Below, piece by piece: positions 19,518 through 28,107 of a DNA stretch of 64,000 bases (positions are counted from its first letter, which is position 1; each line of letters starts with the position of its first letter). A program made the translations under genes and the position numbers. This DNA is from Comamonadaceae bacterium 2FH (GTDB taxonomy: Bacteria > Pseudomonadota > Gammaproteobacteria > Burkholderiales > Burkholderiaceae_C): NCBI GenBank assembly GCA_005503335.1, contig SCMQ01000001.1, positions 1 through 64,000 of the forward strand, given 5' to 3'. The notes beneath the pieces were generated by a model that made no database searches, was not told where the DNA came from, and worked only from the letters and a program-made list of their open reading frames with translations.

Positions 19518-19679
19518 GAATCTAACCACCTTTCATTAAAAATACCACGCGGAAGGATGGCATCTGAACGCCATTGACAAAGAGCATGGGTGAGGCCATC
19601 AGCAGGAAAACACCCAAGACCCACATCAAACCCATGAATTCCCGCCAAGCAGATGCATCCCTGCGGGCCTAGACTCTCA

Positions 19680-20666
19680 TCAATTAAATTTGATGTTCAG
19701 CGTCTTTCCAAGGTCACGCCACTTGGAAATTTCACTCTCAAGATATTGACGAAGCTCCGCAGAAGTCGACGTCGTCGCCTTTATGTTGAGACCATCCAGA
19801 CGCTGCACCAAATCAGGCATCTTGGCCGCCTTGTTGAAAGCATCATTCAATGTTTGCGCAGCTGCAGGAGGCATGCCGGCAGGCCCGAGCAATCCGTAAA
19901 TGGAATAGACGCCCATTGATTTCAGAGATTCAACGCCCGCCTCCCCAACCGTCGGCGTATTCGGAAGCGTCTTCATACGGCTTTGGCCCGTCACAGCAAT
20001 GGCTTTAACCTTCCGATCATTGATAAACGGAACCACCTGCGAAGAGACAGGAATGCCAAAATCTACCGTGCCAGCGGCCAGCTCACGCACCACGTCGGCA
20101 TCGCTCTTGTACGGCACATGAGTCATCTTGATGCCAGTGACATTCATGATGTATTCCGTGAGCAGATGATTGCCAGCCCCCATTCCTGCCGTGGCAAAGA
20201 AAAGCTGATTCGGACGTGCTTTCGCATAGCTGATCAACTCGGCAAGCGAGTTAACCGGAAGGTCATTCTTCACTGACAATACAGCATTGACCTCGGCAAT
20301 CCTTGCGACGTGCGTGAAATTCTTCAGAATATCATAAGGAATATCCGAGCGAACACCTGGCCCCATTGTCAATGCGCCAGCCGTTCCGAGCCACAATGTA
20401 TAGCCGTCAGGCGGGCCAGAAAGTACCGTTTGTGCGGCCAGTTGCTCGAAAGCTCCCGGCTTGTTCTCAACGAGAACCGGAGTATTCAAAATTCCTTGGA
20501 GCTTTTCAGCATAAATTCTGGCCACTGTGTCGGCGGGCCCCCCAGCACCATAACCGACCAAGATCTTTATTGGACGTGAAGGGTACTGCTGAGCATGCGC
20601 ACCAGTCAGGAGCGCGCACCCCAACACGGTGGCAAAAATAAATCGGAAAACAGACATCAATTTCAT
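19680..20666 (-). CDS. Bug/TctC family receptor (Bug 2), lower GC
   Basis: This 328-aa periplasmic binding protein has a Sec signal (MKLMSVFRFIFATVLGCALL, cut after GAHAQ) and Bug motifs IKILVGYGAGGPADT, VLVENKPGAFEQ, PPDGYTL and THVPYKSDADVVRELAAGT. GAGGAGAC precedes the ATG. The wording is closest to Bug 4 at 24385. The DNA is clearly less GC-rich than its neighbours (frequent AAT, ATT and CAA codons), a sign of separate acquisition. It heads the Bug 2, SDR, ALDH set and faces Bug 3 across an intergenic region carrying one GTTTC-N7-GAAAC site. Confidence 0.92.
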   Translation of the reverse strand: MKLMSVFRFIFATVLGCALLTGAHAQQYPSRPIKILVGYGAGGPADTVARIYAEKLQGILNTPVLVENKPGAFEQLAAQTVLSGPPDGYTLWLGTAGALTMGPGVRSDIPYDILKNFTHVARIAEVNAVLSVKNDLPVNSLAELISYAKARPNQLFFATAGMGAGNHLLTEYIMNVTGIKMTHVPYKSDADVVRELAAGTVDFGIPVSSQVVPFINDRKVKAIAVTGQSRMKTLPNTPTVGEAGVESLKSMGVYSIYGLLGPAGMPPAAAQTLNDAFNKAAKMPDLVQRLDGLNIKATTSTSAELRQYLESEISKWRDLGKTLNIKFN

Positions 20667-21093
20667 TTCGTCTCCTCGTCAGCACGCTTACTGAGCGCGA
20701 GTGTTGAACACATTCCAGAATGTTTGGTAACCACTGACCAACAACCAAGCCACAGACCACCCCGTTGAGGTGATTCGCAGTCGGCCGCGCATCCGGCCCC
20801 TTACTTGCTCGCAACTCTTCTTTGGTCTACGAGCTGAGGCCATGATACAAGGAAAATTATTGGATGGCACTGGTTTCGATCAGTGAAACTGTGCGCTCGC
20901 ACTCAAGTCAACCCGCAGTGACCTTCCCTCTGTAGACGTACCAATCGAGAGGTAGGAAGTCCGCGCGAACACAGGGAATACCCGGTTTTCGTTCTTCTTA
21001 ACGCCCAATCCCGCACCTCCCGCCATTCATACACTGCAAGGCTCGCAAGGAGCGCCGTCGGTGCGTGCGCATTGCTCTCAAGGATTAGGGATC
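20667..21093. other. divergent intergenic region between Bug 2 and Bug 3
   Basis: About 430 bp separate two divergent binding-protein genes. It carries the palindrome at 20873-20889, roughly midway. No gene was supported on either strand; the short open frames here have no ribosome site or recognisable protein. Confidence 0.6.
20873..20889. promoter_or_regulatory. 17-bp palindromic operator candidate, site A
   Basis: GTTTC-gatcagt-GAAAC, an exact match to the inverted halves, containing a TTC-N7-GAA (T-N11-A) LysR-type box. It lies about 205 bp from the starts of both Bug 2 (minus) and Bug 3 (plus). Confidence 0.6.
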
Positions 21094-22062
21094 ATGGAAC
21101 GCAGACATTTTCTTGCAGTGACAGCGGGCGGGGCGGTGGCTCTGTCCGGCGCTGCGCTGGCCCAGACCTACCCCCGCAGGCCCGTGCGGATGATCGTGCC
21201 GTTCGCAGCCGGCGGATCCACGGACGTGATTGCCCGAGCTCTCAGCGAAGGGCTGGGAAGGGATCTCGGCCAACCGGTCGTAATCGACAACAGAGCAGGC
21301 GCGGGCGGCGCCGTCGGAACGATGGAGATGCTCCGCTCAGTGCCGGATGGTCATACGGTCGCGATGGTCTCGTCGTCGAATACGGCTGCCGTGCCGGCCA
21401 TGAACCCGAAGATCGGCTACAACCCCGTCGCCGACTTCACGCCGATCATGAACATCGCGGCCGTTCCCTGGCTGATTGCCGTGCACCCAAGCTTCCCGGC
21501 CCGGAACTACAAGGACTTTCTGGCCGAACTTAAGAGACGACCGGGACACTACTCCTATGCTTCCTCTGGCGTGGGCGGCATCCTGCACCTGCAGATGGAG
21601 GTGTTCAAGAGCCTGACTGGTATATTCGTCACCCACATACCCTATCGCGGGGCAGGACCCGCCGTTGCGGACGTGATGGCGGGTCAGGTGCAGATCGCGG
21701 TCGACAGCCCCACATCCATCCCGGCAATCCGCGACGGACGCCTGATACCCATCGTGGTCGCTGCACCGCAGCGAATGAAGGAGCATCCGGATATGCCCAC
21801 ATTTGCCGAAGTCGGTTTGCCGCAATTGAACCGCATGTCCCACTTCGGTGTGGTCGGCCCCAAAGGCACGCCCCGGGATGCTGTGGATAGGCTCAATCTC
21901 GCGCTCAGGCGAGTGCTTCAGGATGCCGGTGTTCGCGCGCGGCTCGAAGGCTCCGGCGCGACCATCGTGGCCGGCTCGCCAGCCGAGTTCTCCAGGGAAA
22001 TCAAGGAGCTCTACGAGCAGCTCCAGCGCGTGGTGGCCGAGCGCAAGCTCACCACGGAGTGA
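21094..22062 (+). CDS. Bug/TctC family receptor (Bug 3)
   Basis: This 322-aa periplasmic binding protein has a signal with a twin-arginine-type motif (MERRHFLAVTAGG) and cleavage near ALAQTY. Bug motifs are VRMIVPFAAGGSTDV, VVIDNRAGAGGA, VPDGHTV and THIPYRGAGPAVADVMAGQ. An upstream in-frame GTG at 21061 exists, but the signal peptide supports the ATG at 21094, preceded by AAGGA. It stands alone; a 7-bp hairpin (CATGCAG-TCCG-CTGCATG, 22084-22101) follows without a T-run. The ligand is unknown. Confidence 0.92.
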   Translation: MERRHFLAVTAGGAVALSGAALAQTYPRRPVRMIVPFAAGGSTDVIARALSEGLGRDLGQPVVIDNRAGAGGAVGTMEMLRSVPDGHTVAMVSSSNTAAVPAMNPKIGYNPVADFTPIMNIAAVPWLIAVHPSFPARNYKDFLAELKRRPGHYSYASSGVGGILHLQMEVFKSLTGIFVTHIPYRGAGPAVADVMAGQVQIAVDSPTSIPAIRDGRLIPIVVAAPQRMKEHPDMPTFAEVGLPQLNRMSHFGVVGPKGTPRDAVDRLNLALRRVLQDAGVRARLEGSGATIVAGSPAEFSREIKELYEQLQRVVAERKLTTE

Positions 22063-22269
22063 CCGGAGGCAGCCGCTGCGCAGCATGCAGTCCGCTGCAT
22101 GACGCGGCACGCGCGGCTGAGCCTCGTGCCCCATAGGACGGACGTATGGCCGCTCGGAATTCGCCGTCGCGACGAGCGATCAGGTGCAGCGTCTTGTCTT
22201 TCAGCGTCTGACCGATGCCGGGTGGAGGTCGGTTGCCCACTTTTCGAGCGTAACGATGGTCGCGGCGCA

Positions 22270-22386
22270 TTGCCGACCCACGACCGGTGGCTGCTCGTCA
22301 TTGCCTGCTATGTCGCGCGTACGGGCTGCGCCTAGCGCTTGCTGCGCAAGACATTCCCGCCCTGGCGCGCGGTCTACGTGGTTCAC
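22270..22386 (+). pseudogene. IS5-family transposase N-terminal remnant
   Basis: The plus strand encodes WLLVIACYVARTGCA, a TAG stop at 22333, then RLLRKTFPPWRAVYV. This is the IS5/IS427-type transposase N-terminal signature (RYVxRTGCxWRLLPxDFPPWxTVY), with the Trp codon TGG changed to TAG. No terminal repeats or downstream DDE domain remain. It is part of the 618-bp gap between Bug 3 and the tautomerase gene; the rest of that gap holds only operator site B and no other gene. Confidence 0.65.
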
Positions 22387-22592
22387 GGCGCGACCGAAAA
22401 CAGTGAAGCTGTGAGCTCGGTTATGGGATTCACGATTCAAGGGCAAGGTCAATGCTGACGCTTGGTCTGCGGCGTAACTGAACGGAAGTGGTGCGGGATT
22501 TGACCGCTTGGGCGGTCAGGTCGACGGTGGTCAGCAACCAACCTTGCAAGTTGAACTTGATGCCACCATAATGGTTCCTATGGACAGCATCA

Positions 22593-22609
22593 GTTTCGGC
22601 CATAGAAAC
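22593..22609. promoter_or_regulatory. 17-bp palindromic operator candidate, site B
   Basis: GTTTC-ggccata-GAAAC, an exact match to the half-sites, 72 bp upstream of the tautomerase start. The central seven bases differ from the AATGA core of the other sites. Confidence 0.55.
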
Positions 22610-22680
22610 CGTATCGAACGTTGTCTTTGATGAAGCAGGGGGTCGCCCCCAGCTCATGGACCGGTTCAAGGAGAGAAGAC

Positions 22681-22908
22681 ATGCCTCACGTGATCATCAA
22701 GCTCTGGATGGGCAGGACGGAGAAGCAGAAGAACCGTCTCGCTCAGGAAGTGTGTCAAGCAGTTATGAACGCGCTGGGCAGCGACGAGTCGTCGATCTCA
22801 GTTGCAGTGGTGGACGTGGAGCCCTCGCAATGGCAGGAGAAGGTCTACAAGCCTGACATCCTCGGTAATCCAGACAAGATCTACAAGCGGCCCGGCTACG
22901 AGCCTTGA
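22681..22908 (+). CDS. 4-oxalocrotonate tautomerase family protein
   Basis: This 75-aa protein begins MPHVIIKLWMGRTEKQKNRL, with the catalytic Pro directly after the initiator Met, and ends NPDKIYKRPGYEP. The short length and the central SVAVVDVEPSQWQEKVY place it with the YdcE/PptA-like tautomerases. The start at 22681 is fixed by Pro-2 and by CAAGGAGAGAAG upstream. It could isomerise an unsaturated oxo-acid. It is followed by a LysR gene and preceded by operator site B. Confidence 0.85.
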   Translation: MPHVIIKLWMGRTEKQKNRLAQEVCQAVMNALGSDESSISVAVVDVEPSQWQEKVYKPDILGNPDKIYKRPGYEP

Positions 22909-23151
22909 TCGACCGCCCCCTCTAGGAATGCGCGGCATGTCGACCTTTGGCGGAGTTGAAGTCTCCTTCGTGCGCCACCTCGGCTTCACGCTCGCCAATG
23001 AAAGAGGCGGGCGAGTCGCAGGTGGACTTTGAACCCAAGTCGGAGTATTGCGAAGCCTCCGTCGTGCGCGATGGGCTAAGAACTACACCGTTCAGGGGCA
23101 AGACCAAGTGCGCGCGCACACCATGCGTGGACAGTTAGCAAGGATCGACGA

Positions 23152-24045
23152 ATGTCGCGCGACAACATCACCGACGTCATTGCATTCCTGGCAATAGCCA
23201 AGGAGCGCAGCTTCACCAGGGCCGCGGCGAAAATTGGCGTCTCCCAATCAGCCCTGAGCCACACAATCCGAGGACTCGAAGAGCGTATCGGCGTGCGGCT
23301 TCTCACCCGCACGACACGCAGTGTGTCGCCTACAGAAGCGGGCGAGCGATTGCTGCAGACGGTTGCTCCCCGGTTCGAGGAAATCGAGTCAGAGCTCGCC
23401 GCCGTGATTGAATTGGGTGAAAAGCCCGCAGGCACGATTCGTATCACCGCGACCGACTACTCGGTGGATACGGTAATTTGGCCAAGGCTGGCGAAGATCC
23501 TGCCAAAGTACCCGGATCTGAAGGTGGAAGTCCACTCCGACTACGGCCTGGTCGACATAGTGGCTCAACGCTATGACATGGGTGTGCGTTGGGGCGACCA
23601 GGTTGCGAAGGACATGATCGCGGTTCGCATTGCACCCGACGTGCGCATGGTCATCGTTGGCGCGCCTTCATACATTGGGAAACGCCAGCCGGTGCGCGAG
23701 CCGCAGGATTTACTGAGGCACAACTGCATCAACCTGCGGATGACCAGCAGCGGCGGCGTGCTCGCGTGGGAACTCAAGAAAGGCGACCGGGAAGTGCCGG
23801 TGAAGGTCGATGGTCAGAGCACATTCAATGGCGTTTATCAGATGCTTAACGCGGCGGTTGCGGGCTGCGGCCTGGCATTCATCCCCGAAGACCTGGCGCA
23901 ACCCTACGTTGCCGCCGGGCAGCTGCAATACGTACTAGAGGACTGGTTCCCCACCTTTCCGGGATTCCACATTTACTATCCAAGCCGGCGCCAGTCCTCT
24001 CGGGCGCTTGCACTCGTTGTAGATTCTCTGCGCTACAGACCGTGA
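23152..24045 (+). CDS. LysR-family regulator (same strand as tautomerase)
   Basis: This 297-aa regulator has the HTH ITDVIAFLAIAKERSFTRAA followed by GVSQSALSHTIRGLEER, and an effector domain from IRITATDYSVDTV. The phrase TTRSVSPTEAGERLL and C-terminal HIYYPSRRQSSRAL place it with the AaeR/PecT-like LysR subgroup (with CrgA). It lies 243 bp after the tautomerase gene on the same strand. Its effector is unknown. Confidence 0.9.
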   Translation: MSRDNITDVIAFLAIAKERSFTRAAAKIGVSQSALSHTIRGLEERIGVRLLTRTTRSVSPTEAGERLLQTVAPRFEEIESELAAVIELGEKPAGTIRITATDYSVDTVIWPRLAKILPKYPDLKVEVHSDYGLVDIVAQRYDMGVRWGDQVAKDMIAVRIAPDVRMVIVGAPSYIGKRQPVREPQDLLRHNCINLRMTSSGGVLAWELKKGDREVPVKVDGQSTFNGVYQMLNAAVAGCGLAFIPEDLAQPYVAAGQLQYVLEDWFPTFPGFHIYYPSRRQSSRALALVVDSLRYRP

Positions 24046-24066
24046 AAGTGAGTGGGCAGGAGATTC

Positions 24067-24171
24067 ATGATCCCGCAGCCCGGTGTCATCCTGTTTGGCC
24101 GCCTCGAAGGAGGTGCAGAGGCTCTCGCTGTCCCCGGCAAGGTCCAGGTGACGATTGATGTCGCAAAGTAA
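24067..24171 (+). pseudogene. C-terminal remnant of a cyclophilin-like fold gene (copy 1)
   Basis: A short frame encodes VILFGRLEGGAEALAVPGKV and then QVTIDVAK before TAA. This resembles the end of bacterial cyclophilin-like fold proteins (pattern LxRLGRIDGGxEAL..PGxVxVTIE). It has no N-terminal two-thirds. The same ending occurs in the remnant at 29203-29400 (DSGVEVFDIPGSVQVTVEL). It lies in the 339-bp gap between the LysR gene and Bug 4; nothing else was recognised there. Confidence 0.5.
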
Positions 24172-24384
24172 GCGAGGCGGAGTTCCCGCCAAACGGTGAC
24201 GCACCTTTGAAAGATCGAAATCCTCGACTTGACGGTCCTGCGTGCGCTGCGGGACTGGTGTAAAGCGGGCAGGCACGCTGCCCGCCGGGATGCACCAGTG
24301 CGTTGGGCATCGCGCTCCGCGATTCCGGGGCGTCCCGGCGCGGATGTCAAAGGATGTTTCCGTGCGCGGGTGGAGCGAAGCTCG

Positions 24385-25368
24385 TCATTCAGCCAGCGTG
24401 ATGAATTTCGAGAACGCCTGCCACTTGGACAAATCCTTCTGGATATACGCGCGAAACGCTTCGGGATTGCCGACGCCGGGCTCCGCCACCAGCTTTTCTT
24501 CCATGTGTGCAACGACGTCTGGCATCGTGGACACGCGGTTGATCGCGTCGTTCAGCTTGGCGACGATGGCCGGCGGCACGCCGGCAGGTCCCACCAGGCC
24601 GTAGAAGCTGTAGGGATCGATCCCGTCCAGGCCCTTGAAGTCGGACTCCGTCAGGCTGGGCACGCCGGGAAGCGCCTTCACACGGCGCGAACCCGTCACG
24701 GCCAGTGCGCGGACCCGGCCACCGGTGATGGAGGGCAGGGCGCCCTGCACCGAAGACATCCCCAGCTGAATGGAGCCGGCGGACACCTCCCGCATGATGT
24801 CCGCGTCCGACTTGTACGGGATGTGGGCCATCTTGATGCCGGTGAGATTGAGTAGGTAGGCCGTCTGCAGGTGGCTGGAGGCGCCCACGCCCGACGACGC
24901 GTAGTTGAGCTGCGTCGGGTTGGCGTTCGAGTAGGTCGCCAGCTCGCGCAGGTTGCGCACCGGCAGGTTCTGGCTGACGACGATCACGCCAGGAACGCTC
25001 GCGATCAGGCCGATGAGGCTGAAGTCCTTCATCGGGTCGTAGTACAGGTTCTTGCGCAGCCCCGGGCCCTGGGACAGCGAGCTGGCAGTCGCGAGATAGA
25101 GCGTGTAGCCATCCGGCGCCGCGGCGATGGTCGACTTGATGGCCACGGTCTGGCCGGCGCCGGGCTTGTTGTCCACGATGACCGGGGCCTTGAGCACCTC
25201 GGACATCTTCAGCGCGTAATAGCGGGCGATGGCGTCCGTGGTCCCGCCCGCGCCGAAGCCCACAATGATCTTGATGGGCTTTGAGGGGTATTCCTGGGCC
25301 TGCGTGGGCGCCGACAGAGCGGCGGCGCAGATCGCCAGCACGCCCATGACAAAACGTCTCTTGCTCAT
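24385..25368 (-). CDS. Bug/TctC family receptor (Bug 4)
   Basis: This 327-aa periplasmic binding protein starts MSKRRFVMGVLAICAAALSA, with cleavage near TQAQEY. Bug motifs are IKIIVGFGAGGTTDAIA, VIVDNKPGAGQTVA, APDGYTLYLA and AHIPYKSDADIMREVSAGS. The chosen ATG has AAAGGACGG upstream; the in-frame start at 25428 would add a non-signal extension. It is the nearest relative in this window of Bug 2. Operator site C sits 82 bp before the start. Confidence 0.92.
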   Translation of the reverse strand: MSKRRFVMGVLAICAAALSAPTQAQEYPSKPIKIIVGFGAGGTTDAIARYYALKMSEVLKAPVIVDNKPGAGQTVAIKSTIAAAPDGYTLYLATASSLSQGPGLRKNLYYDPMKDFSLIGLIASVPGVIVVSQNLPVRNLRELATYSNANPTQLNYASSGVGASSHLQTAYLLNLTGIKMAHIPYKSDADIMREVSAGSIQLGMSSVQGALPSITGGRVRALAVTGSRRVKALPGVPSLTESDFKGLDGIDPYSFYGLVGPAGVPPAIVAKLNDAINRVSTMPDVVAHMEEKLVAEPGVGNPEAFRAYIQKDLSKWQAFSKFITLAE

Positions 25369-25449
25369 TCCGTCCTTTCGCGCCGCAGCGCAGCGGCCTC
25401 GATTGCGATGCATATGCCATGCTACCACTGGTTTCTAGTAAAGGCATAG

Positions 25450-25466
25450 GTTTCAATGAATGAAAC
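25450..25466. promoter_or_regulatory. 17-bp palindromic operator candidate, site C (best match)
   Basis: GTTTCAATGAATGAAAC, extended to GGTTTCAATGAATGAAACC at 25449-25467, is the most symmetrical copy. It lies 82 bp upstream of the Bug 4 start on the minus strand and includes the shared core TTTCAATGA. Confidence 0.75.
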
Positions 25467-25502
25467 CATAAAAATGTGAGTGACCTCTCAAGATCACCCC
25501 TT

Positions 25503-25835
25503 TCAACGTCTTTTGCCCGAAGCCTTGAGCACCTGGTCGGTTGCCGCATGTGTCTGGCGATGGAGCCCTCCACGTAACCCTTTGGCCACGGCGGGCTTGA
25601 CCGCGCGCTTGGAGGTGACCGGCTGCTTTGGCTTCAGGCGAGCTGCCAGCTGCAACAGCTGCCCGGGATCGTCATCGGCGCAAGGCAGGTGCTCGGCCGG
25701 CAACGTGAGCACCATCGCCTCATAGCCGCTGGTGATCTCCGCCGTCAGGTGGTACGTGGACACCTCCAGCTCGGGATGCAAGGTCCGGTGCGCCTGCTCG
25801 GTCACACGCTTGAGCAACGCCAGCAAGGCCGCCAC
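25503..25835 (-). CDS. small protein of unknown function, possibly a fragment
   Basis: This 110-aa frame reads TLHPELEVSTYHLTAEITSG and later QPVTSKRAVKPAVAKGLRGG with a very basic C-terminus. It begins with GTG and has only a weak ribosome site. No family was recognised. The protein-like middle and abrupt start suggest the tail of a larger gene lost by rearrangement; it lies between Bug 4 and Bug 5 on the same strand. Confidence 0.35.
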   Translation of the reverse strand: MAALLALLKRVTEQAHRTLHPELEVSTYHLTAEITSGYEAMVLTLPAEHLPCADDDPGQLLQLAARLKPKQPVTSKRAVKPAVAKGLRGGLHRQTHAATDQVLKASGKRR

Positions 25836-25883
25836 TGCTCAACGCGAGCACACCCCCCACGAAACCGAGAAAAAGACGCCTGC

Positions 25884-26873
25884 TCATTCCGGCCTCACCC
25901 CAGAGACCTTGATCCTTTGCTCCTGAACTTGGCGATCCTTGATCAAGAACTTCCGGAAGTCTTCGGGTGTCGACCCCACGGCCACGTAGCCGTATGGATC
26001 CAGCTGGGTCTCCTTGAACTTCCGATCGTTCACGATCTTCTTGACCGCTTGGCCAATCTTGTCCAGGATCTGCGGCGGCGTGCCCGCAGGAGCCACCAGG
26101 GAGAACATGAAGTCAGATCGTTCCGGGGCGATGGAAGTCTCGCTGAAGACGGGTGTATTGGGCAGGATGCTCAAGCGCGAAGTTCCTCCCACGACCAGCG
26201 CTTTCAGTTTGCCTTCGCGCACGTAAGGCACTGCCCCCGATACGCCCACCCAGCCAGCATCAATCTGGCCGGAAAGCAAGTCCTGCAGCATCGGGGTGGC
26301 ACCTTTGTAGGGGACATGGGTCAATTCCAGTCCGTTGTTCTTGGCCAGCATCGCCATGGGCAGGTGCAAGACGCCTCCCACCCCGGCGGATCCGTAGGTG
26401 AGTGGTTTCGTCGCCGCGCGGCTGCGGGCGAGCGCCACGAACTCGTCGAGTGACTTGACGGGCGACGAGGCCGGAGCCACCAAGACCAAGGGTGCCGAGG
26501 CAATCATGGTGATGGGTGCAAAGTCTTTTTCAGGGTTGTAGGACAGCTTGCTGAACGTGAACTGGTTGATCGCCAGGGGCGTTTCCGTGCAGAACAGCAG
26601 GGTATAGCCATCCGGCTTGGCGTTGGCCACCACCTGAGCTGCCAGGATCTCGCTGGCTCCAGCCTTGTTATCCACAAAAAACTGTTGTTTCAGCTCATCG
26701 GTCAGCCTGGCCGCGAGTGCCCGCGCAAACACGTCCGTGGGACCGCCTGGCGGGTTTCCTATGATCACCCGAACGGGTTGTTCAGGGTAGTCTGCCGCGT
26801 GGGCGAGCGGGGACAGCGCCAATCCCGCTGCCGCGACCACATTCGCCACCAGCGCACAAAGTTTCTTCAACAT
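25884..26873 (-). CDS. Bug/TctC family receptor (Bug 5)
   Basis: This 329-aa periplasmic binding protein has a Sec signal (MLKKLCALVANVVAAAGLAL, cut near HAADYP). Motifs are VRVIIGNPPGGPTDVFA, FFVDNKAGASEILAA, KPDGYTLLFCTETPL and THVPYKGATPMLQDLLSGQ. GAAGGAGACGG precedes the ATG. It is strikingly similar to Bug 7 at 62435 (shared LSYNPEKDFAPIT, VALARSRAA and GVLHLPMAMLAK), so the two are recent paralogues. It lies about 100 bp after the zinc alcohol dehydrogenase gene and is probably transcribed with it. Confidence 0.92.
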   Translation of the reverse strand: MLKKLCALVANVVAAAGLALSPLAHAADYPEQPVRVIIGNPPGGPTDVFARALAARLTDELKQQFFVDNKAGASEILAAQVVANAKPDGYTLLFCTETPLAINQFTFSKLSYNPEKDFAPITMIASAPLVLVAPASSPVKSLDEFVALARSRAATKPLTYGSAGVGGVLHLPMAMLAKNNGLELTHVPYKGATPMLQDLLSGQIDAGWVGVSGAVPYVREGKLKALVVGGTSRLSILPNTPVFSETSIAPERSDFMFSLVAPAGTPPQILDKIGQAVKKIVNDRKFKETQLDPYGYVAVGSTPEDFRKFLIKDRQVQEQRIKVSGVRPE

Positions 26874-26974
26874 ACCGTCTCCTTCATCGAATTCACAGGA
26901 ATTGCATCCATGCCAGATGGCTGGGCAGTCATCCGGCAGCGGCCTCGCCGCGCGGCATGGCGCAGTGCCAATAC

Positions 26975-28036
26975 CTACATCAGGAACAGCGCCTTGCCGG
27001 TCGCCTGGCTGTCAAACAGGCGGTACGCCTCGTCCGCCTGATCCAGCTGCCAGCGGTGCGTGAAAATCGCATCGACGTCGATCCTGCGATCGGCGACGAA
27101 ACGCGCGCATTCCGCCTGGATGAGCGTGGAGAAGGTCCAGGAGCCGATCAAGGTGATTTGCCGGCGCAGGAAATCCGCCGATACATCGGTCTTGAACTCG
27201 CCTCCCTCGCCCACGAAGCAGGCCTTCCCCCAGACCTTCAGGCACCGGATGGCGGCAATCCGTCCCGCCTGAGAACCTGACGCATCAAGAGAAACGTCCG
27301 CGCCTTGGCCATGCGTGAGATCCTTGATGGCCGCCACGGCATCGTCGGCCGACGGGTTAATCACGGCATCGGCGCCGAACGATCCGGAAAGCGCCAGCCG
27401 CTCGGTGCTGATGTCGAGGGCGATCACCCTCGCCCCCATGGCTTTCGCCATCTGGGTGGCAGCGAGGCCCACCGGGCCTTGCCCGAAGATCGCGACGGTA
27501 TCGCTCCCCAGCAGCCCGGCCCGGTGCAGTGCCGAGAAGGCCGTCCCCGTGCCGCACGAAATGGCCGCTCCGGCCGCGAATGACAATTCGTCGGGCAGCG
27601 GGAGCACGGTCATGGCGGGCACTTTCATGTATTTCGCGTGCGCGCCATGGTCGTTATTGCCGTAAGAGTGGATCGGGATTTCCTGGCACAGCTGCTGCCA
27701 GCCGGACCGGCAATGGCTGCACGTGCTGCAGCCGGCATAGTGGTGCACCATCACGCGATCGCCGACGCGGCCAATCGACGCCGGCACGGCCGGGCCGATG
27801 GCCGCGATGATTCCGCAAGGCTCGTGGCCGCCAATGACCGGGCCGGCCTGGTACTGAAAACGCGCACTGGCGGGGGTTCCCTTGGGGCGGCGGTAGTAGT
27901 GCAGGTCGCTCCCGCAGAACCCCGATGCCTTGATTTCCAGCACGATCTCCCCCGGTCCCGGCACGGGATCGGGAAAGTCAACGAACGCCACCTCTCGGCC
28001 GCCAGGAAAAGTCAAACCGCGCAATTGTGTCTCCAC
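26975..28036 (-). CDS. zinc-dependent alcohol dehydrogenase (MDR family)
   Basis: This 353-aa enzyme has the GroES-like domain with catalytic zinc ligands in SGFCGSDLHYY and GGHEPCG, and the structural zinc Cys set CSTCSHCRSGWQQLC. The NAD-binding Rossmann fold is VAIFGQGPVGLAATQMAK, and DISTERLALS suggests NAD preference. The length is normal for threonine/sorbitol dehydrogenase-like members. It is upstream of Bug 5 on the minus strand; a LysR gene ends 71 bp before its start. The substrate alcohol is unknown. Confidence 0.92.
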   Translation of the reverse strand: METQLRGLTFPGGREVAFVDFPDPVPGPGEIVLEIKASGFCGSDLHYYRRPKGTPASARFQYQAGPVIGGHEPCGIIAAIGPAVPASIGRVGDRVMVHHYAGCSTCSHCRSGWQQLCQEIPIHSYGNNDHGAHAKYMKVPAMTVLPLPDELSFAAGAAISCGTGTAFSALHRAGLLGSDTVAIFGQGPVGLAATQMAKAMGARVIALDISTERLALSGSFGADAVINPSADDAVAAIKDLTHGQGADVSLDASGSQAGRIAAIRCLKVWGKACFVGEGGEFKTDVSADFLRRQITLIGSWTFSTLIQAECARFVADRRIDVDAIFTHRWQLDQADEAYRLFDSQATGKALFLM

Positions 28037-28107
28037 GTTGTTTGAGGGAGATCACAGTGTAGGAACCCGGTGCGCGGCGCGGAACTGATGCAGCGCTGAC
28101 AGGGATT

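Noticed and set aside
20688-20870. Short minus-strand frames in the Bug 2/Bug 3 intergenic region
   Set aside because: No ribosome site, no similarity to known proteins and they overlap an expected promoter region.
22435-23110. Similar stretches TTCAAGGGCAAGGTCAA and TTCAGGGGCAAGACCAA flanking the tautomerase gene
   Set aside because: Short imperfect similarity without matching flanks; not enough to call a repeat or IS end.
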